Made by a program: the position numbers and the translations under genes
Shown: in pieces, positions 55,038 to 64,000 of the stretch
Position numbering within the stretch: position 1 is the stretch's first letter
Layout of the letters: each line of letters opens with the position of its first letter
The notes under the pieces: model-generated
The model's input: only the letters and a program-made list of their open reading frames with translations
Databases searched by the model: none
What the model was told of the DNA's origin: nothing
Assembly: GCA_963989385.1 (NCBI GenBank)
Contig: OZ022502.1
Span: 11,891,001 to 11,955,000, forward strand
Length of the DNA stretch: 64,000 nt
Direction: 5' to 3'
Origin: Ctena decussata
Taxonomy: Eukaryota; Mollusca; Bivalvia; Lucinida; Lucinidae

Positions 55038-56132
55038 CTACAATTGTTGTAATATATTATCACAATGATTTGATACTCGGATTTCAAAGTAGTACCGATG
55101 ATCATGAATACACGGTTGTGGAAAAATGCAAGGCTTTTTACTTATAAGCCCATTGCTGCAATAATCGCTCTCGTCACCTCTGCAAACTGTAAATAGTGAG
55201 TTTACTTTCATTTCTTTATTGGGATAGAACACTTCCCTTCCGTGGTGGAATGGTCCACCGGTCTTATTTCCTGATATGAAAGGCATATGTGGCACAGGGT
55301 CCCTGTGGTGTACCAGACGATAACTGTTAGGAACCAGTCTGTCATGAGTTTCCGCGTATTTTCTGTTTCCAACACGAGGCATTCCGAATGTATACAGAGT
55401 CAAACGATCAGACCGAGTGACATTTTCGTACACCAGCGATAAACTTGCTAAAGACGCCATGGCTCCGCCAAGGGAGTGTCCGATAACTAACAGTTTATAC
55501 CCTGGGTGCTTTGATAGAAGTAATTTTACATTAGTTTTGACCTGATTATAAAGTCTGTAATGTGCATTGTAGAAATATTGCTCCACTTCACCGCCAGCTT
55601 CGAAAGGAACCTTGGATACAAACAGACTTATAAGAGCTTCTTCTAATAACTGTTTAGGATTTTTCGTCCCTCTATAAGCAACGATTATTGTTTTGTTTGA
55701 ATGAGTTACGCCTACATAAGCATAGCAGTTTGGATAACTGAATATGAAGTCATCACAATGGACAGAAATATTCGCCACAATCTCGTAATCCCTCGTTGGA
55801 AACAGCTTCCTTAAACACTCCACCGATCTGTTTGTATCTGCTATGGCCGTTAGTAGAACATTTTCATATGCTGCGGCAGCACTGTAACTCTGAAACAGTT
55901 TATTCCCACATTTCTGTGCGTTGATGATATCCTGTCCTACTGCACACTGGCTGATGGAAGTTGAAGACTTGCTATAGCATTTCTCGTCAAGTGGACACCA
56001 TGCACAGTAACGTGACGTGCAGTTGTAACAGTTTGTACTAGAACTACAGTCTTTGGCACTGAGCGTGTTCGCGCTGACTGAGAAACTTTGCAGACAAATC
56101 CAGACGATAAAGTACCGCATGTTAAATCCCAT
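55038..56132 (-). CDS. Secreted class-3 lipase with PSI-like module
   Basis: One uninterrupted frame of 364 codons. The frame opens upstream at a TTG, but I place the start at ATG 56132-56130, which sits in a good context (GAGACCATGG). Residues 1-21 form a signal peptide (YFIVWICLQSFSVSA). Residues 29-63 are cysteine-rich (NCYNCTSRYCAWCPLDEKCY) like a PSI/plexin repeat. The lipase_3 fold follows: VAYRGTKN is the oxyanion-side strand and GHSLGG (218-223) carries nucleophile Ser220. Asp278 in HHRDPVPHMP and His297 in HHGREVFY complete the triad. The C-terminus has further cysteines (CIFPQPCIHDHRYY). It should hydrolyse ester lipids outside the cell or in the gut lumen. Relatives include nematode lipase-like proteins. 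No lesion. Confidence 0.93.
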   Translation of the reverse strand: MGFNMRYFIVWICLQSFSVSANTLSAKDCSSSTNCYNCTSRYCAWCPLDEKCYSKSSTSISQCAVGQDIINAQKCGNKLFQSYSAAAAYENVLLTAIADTNRSVECLRKLFPTRDYEIVANISVHCDDFIFSYPNCYAYVGVTHSNKTIIVAYRGTKNPKQLLEEALISLFVSKVPFEAGGEVEQYFYNAHYRLYNQVKTNVKLLLSKHPGYKLLVIGHSLGGAMASLASLSLVYENVTRSDRLTLYTFGMPRVGNRKYAETHDRLVPNSYRLVHHRDPVPHMPFISGNKTGGPFHHGREVFYPNKEMKVNSLFTVCRGDESDYCSNGLISKKPCIFPQPCIHDHRYYFEIRVSNHCDNILQQL

Positions 56133-56273
56133 GGTCTCTACCAATGTGATTTGTTCTATGGGTCTTTTGGAACCTTAGAATCCTGGAATTAATACGGATA
56201 GCATAAAATGACACTTGACCATAACAAAAGCTGGAGGGACAATATTTGCATCTTCCGACACCAAATGCATTAT

Positions 56274-56606
56274 CACAGGGTATAATCGATTCCGCTAATT
56301 TTCGCTTCCTGTAGAGACTATACATCATATTTGGCTTCCGCCGCGACTGTCTGCGATCTCTTACTTCCTGCCGAGACTTCTGTACATGATAAATGGCTTC
56401 CTGCAGAGACTGTCCGCGTGATTCTGCTTCCTGCCGAGGCTCTTGGCAGAAAGCAGAGTCACGCGGACAGTCTCAGCAGGAAGCCATTTTTCGAGGACAG
56501 TAGTCACTGCAGGAAGCAAGAGTTGTCGGACAGTCTCGGCGGAAGCCAAATATGACGGACAGTCTCTGCAGGAAGCGAAAATTGGCGGACTGGTTTATAC
56601 CCTGTG
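56274..56606. mobile_element. Palindromic element built of ten 30-bp repeats, copy 2
   Basis: Same as 49690-50020, nearly full length. It has the ends CACAGGGTATAA and complement, GCTTCCTGCNGAGACTGT repeats in the left half and inverted ones in the right. It begins 142 bp upstream of the lipase start codon, so it probably lies in or next to the lipase promoter or 5' UTR. Confidence 0.85.
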
Positions 56607-56803
56607 GTTATGGCCCCTATTCAACAGTAAATAGTGTCATGTTTTCCTCTTTATCTAAGAAGTACTGTTTTTGCTCTATCTATGTTAAAATATGGCAAAA
56701 TCTTTTTAAATTGGTCCTCGAATATTAGCATGTTCTATTTTTTTCTCGCAAATCTTTGTAGACAAATATGCCCTGCAAGGAATGTGTTGTTAAGAGATAC
56801 ATG

Positions 56804-59237
56804 GGTAAACTATCACAGGTACCTCCGGCGGAGGTACCGATAAAAAGTTGCGACAGGCATCAGGAGCTGCCTGTGACTGTCAAAAAATGACAACAAACGG
56901 TAGGTATTCCTCTTTTTTTGACAAAATATAAAATAACCAGGGACTTTATTAAAAATCAAAAAGTGCTATTCGACCCTTATAGACATAAAGTTTTGTCACA
57001 CATCATATCCCCCAGAACTTTCCATATTAACCAAAGATACGACTTCTGAAGTGGCATTGATGTAAGCCCAAAGTACTCAAAACATAAAGAATTCGGCCGT
57101 TTTTTGGTCTTAAATGCAGTGATCTTGCATACGAATCTGTTTTTATCGGCACACTGATGTTTAAGTGACCTCCTTGCCCAAATATGAATGTCGATTGACA
57201 ACAAATAAGGTTTGATTTTTCAAAACAACAGCTGGAGGTGCCTGCAATGGTGTGGAGGTGCCTGTGATGTAAGCAAATATAGTGAAAATCTGAATAGTTA
57301 TTGCAGCTGGAAATACTGACATCTTCTCTAAACCACTGCCTGGGAAGGATCATTCATTCCACGTACCATTATGCTATCATAATGCGTATATCATGAAATT
57401 CCATGTTAAAATTCCTAAAACACCATCTCAAAGAGTTATTGCCCATTTTGTTTCCGCTTCTGTTAGTCAATCATTGACGAATTTCACATACATGTAGCTG
57501 CTGAAAATTAACTGCCTAATTCAGTGTTAGGATCGTTATGAAATGTGCGCCTAAATAAGAGTCGACATTTTTGTGAATGGTGATGACTGTGATCGGGAGG
57601 TGCTGCCTGTGAGTCATTCCAACTCGTTAGAAATTGTCGAGGTCACACGGCATGCCAGCTACACGTATAGTGTGTCAAATGGGTCAAAATTGCCGATACC
57701 CGTCAACAGGCATACACGTACAGGTATCTATAGTGTTGATCCTTTTGGTACCTCATATGCGTGTTGCTCGCATGTGTCGTATGACGCTCACTGTATGTGT
57801 TAACTTTGTGGTAACTGGAGTGATAGGTGCTACAAGTGATTCAGTCTGGCGCTAGAATCCAAATACATCCGTAAGGCCTACAGATTACATCATCGGCAGG
57901 GGACATATTCTCAACATTACACGTTTTAGTATATTGAAGTGATCGGAATCTTACTGTAAATAACGTGTAATTCAAAGTCTCCGAATAGCCGCTGCATCAA
58001 ATTTGGTAACAATAGAGCACTTTTACTACATAAAAGTCATCTTCCGAAACATTGTTGTTTTTGCAAACGTTTCGAGTAGCTAGCATGCCGGGCGTGTGAC
58101 CTCGACAATTTCTAACGATTTGGAATGGCTAACAGGCAGTCATCACCATTCACAAAAACCTTGCCTCTTATTTAAGCGCATTTCATAACTATTCTAACAC
58201 TGAATTAGGCAGTAAATTTTCAACAGCTACGTACAACTCGTCAATGTTTGACTAACAGATATGGAAAAAAACGGGCAATAACTCTTTGAGATGATGTGCT
58301 TTGGATTTTGGATTTCTGTTGTGAAGCATCAATGTTACGTGTTCTTAAGTCCGCTTGTCTGTAGTCTTCCAGCAATAAGGTAACCTGTACAGCTGCCCCT
58401 TTGCTTTCTGGTTTGTTTTGTAATTTAAAATATAAATTAGGTAAAACAGAAGTTAGCGTTGTTTTTATTTGGGGTAGGTGAATGACCATCTAACTGGGAA
58501 AGAGCTCTTTATTTGGTTTACCACGCTTGTCTTTTATGAACTATTGTCAATGTATACTTACTTCTATCTTGGTTTTGAGAGCAGGATGTAGAATTTGATT
58601 GTATAAGTTCATGGTCATTGTCTGTCGTTTTAACGAAAATATGCTTGATATTCGCATTATGATAGATTATTGCGACGTAGAATGAACGATTCTTTTAAGG
58701 CAGTGGTCTAGAGATGAAGAATATCAATATTTGCAACCGCAATAAATCTTCAGATTTTCGCTATATTTTCTTACATCACAGGCACCTCCATTTCGTCACA
58801 GGCACCTCCAGTTGTTTTTTTACAGATCCAACCTTATTTGGAGTTTATCGGCATTTATATTTGGGCAAGGAGGTTTATTTTACGTCCGTGTGTCCAGATC
58901 AACAGATTCTTATGCGGGAAAAGTGCATTTAGGACCTAAAACAGCCGATTTGTTCTTGTTTTGAGTACTTTCGGCTGACCTTAAAGCCACTTCAAAAGTC
59001 ATATCTTCCGTATATATGTAAAGTTCCCTGGGATATATTGTGTGGCAAAACTTAATGTATATAAGGGTCGAATAGCATTCTTTGGTTTTCGATAAAACTC
59101 CCTGGTTATAATGTATTTTATCAAAAAAGACGAATACCTACCCTTTTTTGTTTATTTTTGGGCCGTCACAGGTAGCTCCGGATGCCTGTCACAACTTTTT
59201 ATCGGTACCTCCGCGGAGGTACCTGTGATAGTTTACC
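56804..59237. mobile_element. 2.4-kb foldback element with arms near 1 kb
   Basis: Left arm 56804-57658 and right arm about 58082-59237 are inverted copies. Both begin GGTAAACTATCACAGGTACC and share, in order, TTCGACCCTTATA, CCTCCTTGCCCAAATAT, GCACTGAATTAGGC-type and AAATTGTCGAGGTCACAC blocks. The right arm has about 250 bp more. The loop is 57659-58081. The motif GGAGGTGCCTGTGA or a variant recurs several times in each arm, also at the tips as CCTCCGGCGGAGG. No transposase is visible in arms or loop, and no clear target duplication. This is a non-autonomous long-TIR element of unknown class. Confidence 0.82.
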
Positions 59238-59538
59238 AGGCGCGGTATACTTAAAAGAAACTATACACCCGAGAGGAGTTTGTGAAGTTTTGAACCACGC
59301 CAGGTTTACATGTTATCTTTCGCGCTCCTAGGTGCAAAAAGATGAGGTTTTACTGTATTTCGATGAATGCATAGGTTTTCAAAAACGTGTGATGCATTTC
59401 AGGCACACATGACATGTGCCTTGACGCTATAATAGCACGTGCGACACGGGTATTTACCAATATCTTTGCGCATAATATGTTATTGGTTACTTTCGTGTCG
59501 GTTTCCGATGTGAAAATAACCAACAAGAGTGTGCCGTT

Positions 59539-59622
59539 ATGGTTTGTCCGCCTGTACGAGGAGATAATCCACGAGCTTTAGCTTTAGCTAGTGGATTATC
59601 TCCCGTACAGACGGACAAACCA
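59539..59622. repeat. 84-bp hairpin
   Basis: ATGGTTTGTCCGCCTGTACG and GGAGATAATCCAC are mirrored by GTGGATTATCTCC and CGTACAGACGGACAAACCAT, with two single-base bulges. The loop is GAGCTTTAGCTTTAGCTA. Confidence 0.75.
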
Positions 59623-59639
59623 TGGTAGAGCTCAGACTT

Positions 59640-61925
59640 GGGGTCGAATACTTTCAAAAGTATTCGAATACAAATACAAATACTTTGCAATTTAAGAATA
59701 CAGAATACAAATAAAAATACTTTTTTTTATGAATGTATTCAAATAAAAATACAAATACTTTGCAAATTTATTTGAATACTTTTGAATACTTTTCAATAAA
59801 AATGGAAATTTCATTAACCAAAAGTTTATGCTGAACTTCCATATCTCTAGTAGTCCAGACTCTAGAGATTTTACTACATGAAAATAATTTTGATTACAAT
59901 ATCCTTTCTTTTGACCTGTCCTAGATATCTTCATATCTGTTTTAGGAACCTTATATTTCTATGGTACAATTGGATATCCTTCTATGTTTGCAAATTTTGC
60001 ATATTTGGTGTAAGGTGATTTATTTCCATATTCTGATGCCAAAGCTGGATCTCTTCATTTTAGTTTGAAAAGCATATGCTTCTTATCTGTGACTTATCCT
60101 GGATAACTTCAGAAGCCAGTTGATCTGGATTTACACTATTTGTCATTTTGATTCTAAATATATAGCAATAAGTTGTATCAAATTCAAAGTTATCATGGCA
60201 TTTTAATTTATTCACAGCATAAGGGTTAAGGGCAGTGTCTGTACAGGGTTTTCTTAAATTGTATGAGATTGGGCATTTGTTGTGATTTTCATTCTCTGTT
60301 TCAAATTATGTTTGGCTGAAATTAAGATGGGATCATAATTGTGTATTGTAATTTTTGAGAAACAAGTGTCAAATAATTGTACAGGTATGACATGGCTTAG
60401 TTGTCAGTTCTATGCCTTGTCCCTATTTAAAACTGTCCTGGGGCAATCTACTGAAAGATGACATATAGGTGTTATATTTGCTAACTTGGCAGTTTAATGG
60501 ACGGACGCTCGGCGCCCCGTTACTGCGGCTATGGATACGTTCCGCTGAGGTATATATATACTTTATTTACACTCAATCCATACAGAATATGGCATAAGAG
60601 GTACATGATACAAAATATACATATGTGACAACTGCATGCGCGGATTCGTTAGCAAAATATATCTAAACAGTCTGGATCACAATAATGAACTGGAGGAGGG
60701 TTATTATACTTAGTATTACTGCTAATTCTATAACTCTATAGATGACTGAATGATAATAATGAACACAAAAAATCAAATAACTTAAGGTGAACGGGTACAT
60801 TTCAGGGGAAGCAGCTCAGTCCACACTTTTTTTTTTTCTCTCCGTCCCTCCGAAATGGGGTCGAGCTCGAAAAGTGCAGAATTTGCACCACGGGAGCAAA
60901 TTCCTCACTCCTGGAGAAGACTACATCCCGGAAGGGCCCAGTTCTACAGGGAAGAAAACAGAAAGCCACAAAAGCTGCCTCCATTGCCTAAAATGGCGAA
61001 AAGACATGTCCGTGCACCCATACACCCTAGTATATTTTCGTCTTTTCTCACAAACATTACACTTCTATCTTTGAATTTGTACCCATCGTTTTGAAGAATT
61101 TACAATCAGGAGAAAAAAGGTAGTGAAGATTCGGATGAGACCCATCCCATCCGAATAATCACCACGGATCAGACAGGTTGAAATAGTAAGCCATACTGGT
61201 AGCATAATAAAATGAAAAGTCCTTAAGACGTACTGAAAATCAGCAATTTTGCGTGCGCTGTTACATTTAGAAAAATTGATCGCTCAGTTATGTTAAAATC
61301 AAGTAGCGAGAAATGGCAATTCATATAATGATTTGGAATATAAAGTTCGTTCCATTGAAAAAAAGGAATATAACAAATGTCTTGTAATGTTGTAAGTATA
61401 TAAAACTTGCCAGTCATGAAACGGCTTGAAGAAGCATCCGCTACACGCTCCATGCCAGTCGGAATATTAGACTGGCATGGGGCGTATAAAAGGACGCTCC
61501 TGGAAAAAAAAGAAAAGAAAAAACAAAAGAAAAGAAACCTACACGAGCCGCAACATGGCTGGCATTGAAATTAGATCTGAATAGGATTTAGATATAAATA
61601 TACTGACGACTAAAGCATCTAATTACAATGAGATATGTGATTACGGAAAAAACACATGTACTATTTACATTAATATACATATATAAACGTAGATACAATC
61701 AATATTATCAAAGGACGCTGGCGCTTCACCAGAGGGATCGACATGGGCTATGTAAGGCAATCACAACGAACAGCACCACCGAAGAAAAAAAAAAAAAAAA
61801 AAAAAAAAAACACTCTGGATAGAAATCGTGGCTCAAGGCCTCTCAAGGGTCCCCCATCTCGACTGCTCCCGTGAAGCGTCAGTGTTGTGTACTTAACAAT
61901 TTAACAGTTTACGTTTCATCATCAT
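59640..61925. other. No gene seen; AAATACAAATAC repeat
   Basis: At 59645-59800 a low-complexity tract repeats GAATACAAATACTTT words. A T run lies at 60826-60838 and an A run at 61786-61810. The frames near 60787-61094 fall in a dispersed repeat (GGGAGCAAATTCCTCACTCC). No exon-like feature. Confidence 0.4.
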
Positions 61926-61926
61926 T

Positions 61927-62088
61927 TTATATCCGGTGACAGATCCGAGAAGTGCACAAGAGTCCTGCGAAGTCTGGTGTAGGCCTCCGTGTCGCACATG
62001 CAGCATGTGAGTCCACAAACTGCAATTGCGAGCCGGTGGCGTAGACAAGCCGGTGCAGGAGCGTATGTTTATCGTCAAGCTCCAGTCG
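61927..62088 (-). other. Candidate terminal exon, product unknown
   Basis: On the minus strand a strong acceptor (AATTCTTTTTTCTAG) is followed by 53 open codons to TAA at 61929-61927. The peptide begins RLELDDKHTLLHRLVYATG and continues SQLQFVDSHAACATRRP, richer in G+C than its surroundings. No family recognised; no other exon seen. It may belong to a gene interrupted by the LINE, or be chance. Confidence 0.28.
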
Positions 62089-62135
62089 CTAGAAAAAAGA
62101 ATTAACATTTAAGAAAAAAGAAAACTAGATATATC

Positions 62136-62248
62136 TACCAAGTGAGCATCCTACAATGGTACCGTGTCCACCCAACGCTGGTGCAACGTCATAGACGTCG
62201 CACCAGTGCCGGGCTGACACTGTCCAAATGCCAAACGCTCACTTGGTA
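62136..62248. mobile_element. Short MITE with TIR TACCAAGTGAGC
   Basis: TACCAAGTGAGC and GCTCACTTGGTA bound 113 bp. The centre is the palindrome CTGGTGCAACGTC-type, CTGGTGCGACGTC inverted. It lies between the LINE 3' end and the candidate exon. Confidence 0.8.
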
Positions 62249-62336
62249 CGAATAAAGTCTACTACATTATCTGAATTGTTTCGAGCTGTTTTGGTATTCA
62301 AAAACAGAGTGAATATATACGGCATTAAAACAGGTA

Positions 62337-64000
62337 TTATGAACATGAGTTAAGTATAATTTTGATAAACTTACACAAATTCTTTAACTGTTTTATATTT
62401 CTTACATTCATTAATTGTTTAAATTTAATAACATTTGGTTGCCTAAAGTAATATGCCTTAATATATCGTTTTCTTTCTGAGGCTAGATGTGTGCACTCAT
62501 CAAATAATGAAATTCGTCGCCAGGAGAAATACCGCAAAGATTACATTTCCTCTCTGATATATCAGTGTTTGACCATCTCCCAGTTTCTATTGGTAAATGG
62601 TGATTTCGTGTTCGAAAAAAGCACATTATTTTTCTACAGGCATTCGGAAGTTTTAACATATAATTTTCCAATGCAAAATTTTCCTTAAAAAGACGGTAAT
62701 TAATACACGAAGAACTATCGTTAACATTTGAAAACCAGCTATTGATATACAGATCCTTATTCTTTTGTTTTATACTACGGACCAACCATCTTGGGTTCTG
62801 AACTACCTGGGCATCCCATATGCCACTAAAGCCACAATTTATGAGTATTCCTTTAATGTATTCCAACCAGGGTAATTTCTTATCTGATACCATGCTAAAA
62901 AGAAATTGGTAAAGTAAATTTGAAAATTTCAGTGAATCTGGTGCTATTAATTTAGTCCAATAATTTATCATTCTAGCTTTTATATCGATTTCGATTGGGT
63001 ATACACCAAACTCTCCGTAAATCATTATATTTGGAGTTGATTGCTTAAGGTTGAATATCGATTTAAGAAATTGTAACTGAACGCGTTCTATTAGTTTTAT
63101 GTCGCTGAAACCCCAAACTTCACAACCGTATAATAAGATAGGTTTAATCATCTAATCGAACAATTCGATTTGTAAGTCGATTGAGAGATTTAATGGATTA
63201 ATTTTCCTTAAAAGTAAAAACATCGCTTTGTTCGCCTGATCACTGTTATGTTTAATTGTCTTTGCGAACGAACCACCGCGTGAGAAAATTACTCCTAGAT
63301 ATTTAAAGAAATTTACAATTTCAATGTGTTTTGAACCAAAGTGAAACAATAAATTGTTTTTATGTTTGCCGCGACCGAAAATCATAATTTTCGTTTTATC
63401 AATATTGACCGTTAGTCTCCAGGCAGTACAATAATTTTCAAAAGTGTTTAATGCATGTTGAAGGTTATTTGCCGAATCCGCAAATATTACTGTGTCGTCC
63501 GCATATAAGAGTACAAACAGTTTAAAATACATAAACAATTCATCCGTCCGTAATGTACAATCAATACCTGCTGTATTATTTGTCCTCAGGTAGTGTTCAA
63601 GATCGTTTAAATAGATGCTAAATAAAAATGGCGACAAGTTTTCTCCTTGTCGTACCCCTATAGAGCATTGAAAAAAAGACGAAAGTTTTCCATTGACAGA
63701 AACACAGGACTTAATTCCCTGATACATATTGTATATTACTGTGAAACATTTTCCTCGAATATGCGAATTACTCAGCTTTTCCCAAAGACCCGCCCGCCAA
63801 ACTGTATCGAACGCTTTTTGGAAGTCGACGAAGGCACAATACATTTTTTTCTTATTTCTAGACATTAATTCAAATAGAGCGTGCAAAGAAAATACATTAT
63901 CTATTGTAGAGTAGTTTTTTCTAAAACCGGTCTGGTTTTCCTCTAAGAGATTAAATTCATTGGCAAATTCTTGGAGTCTGGAGTTGATTACCGAAGTAAA
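62337..64000 (-). pseudogene. LINE (non-LTR retrotransposon) reverse transcriptase, damaged, cut by the window edge
   Basis: The frame enters at 64000 and reads TGFRKNYSTIDNVFSL, then FVDFQKAFDTVW (motif A with catalytic Asp), GVRQGENLSPFLFSIYLND (motif B), YADDTVIFAD (catalytic YADD) and FKYLGVIFS. It continues through ILLYGCEVWGF to the cysteine-bearing CNLCGISPGDEFHYL tail. Two lesions interrupt it. A TAG codon at 63154-63152 lies between ELFD and MIKPILLYG. A frameshift near 62500 moves the end (ECTHLASERKRYIKAYYFRQ) into another frame, ending about 62337. An intact protein would copy its own RNA at a nicked target. This copy is probably dead in place but its damage is slight. The clade is not resolved, and the endonuclease part lies outside the window. 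Confidence 0.93.

Overview
The window looks like ordinary nuclear DNA of an invertebrate animal, most likely a bivalve mollusc. It has spliced genes with GT-AG introns, a TRIM/NHL-type exon and a secreted class-3 lipase of kinds common in molluscs, tRNA-derived SINEs, and a very dense population of short palindromic transposons. That taxon is my inference; no rRNA, mitochondrial or other diagnostic gene is present. Real protein-coding sequence is a few percent of the 64 kb.

Three host genes are well supported, all on the minus strand. (1) An SLC22-type organic ion transporter has nine coding exons between 32714 and 43026. All phases agree and it gives a complete 519-residue protein. (2) A TRIM-like protein is represented by its large last exon (18745-20026), coiled coil plus NHL propeller. 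No RING or B-box exon is visible. (3) An intronless secreted lipase (55038-56132) has a signal peptide, a PSI-like cysteine module and an intact Ser-Asp-His triad. A few isolated open stretches behind good splice acceptors (6084-6325, 17665-17810, 47397-47590, 61927-62088) may be exons of unrecognised genes.

The rest is mobile or repetitive DNA. The right edge carries a LINE reverse transcriptase (62337-64000, minus) with one nonsense codon and one frameshift; a decayed reverse transcriptase scrap lies at 7609-7784. Two tRNA-headed SINE families have three copies each, with target site duplications at all six. Many MITE families are present. The commonest is a 240-bp palindrome with TIR TGAGCCGCGACACGAG, with ten recognisable copies plus fragments. 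Larger non-autonomous elements include a TTAA-bounded 1.87-kb element (8725-10596), nested Tc1/mariner-like elements (23397-25215) and a 2.4-kb foldback element with arms near 1 kb (56804-59237). Degenerate satellites lie at 1-1440 and 26865-28935, and a 35-bp minisatellite sits in the last intron of the transporter.

The most striking item is at 17115-17647: two identical 148-bp direct repeats offset by 385 bp, each containing what reads as a complete type I hammerhead ribozyme. This is the layout of a small non-autonomous retrozyme, or of a Penelope-type terminal repeat. It predicts a 385-nt self-cleaving RNA monomer that could circularise. A second unusual element (49690-50020 and 56274-56606) is a palindrome built from about ten 30-bp repeats; one copy sits just upstream of the lipase start codon.
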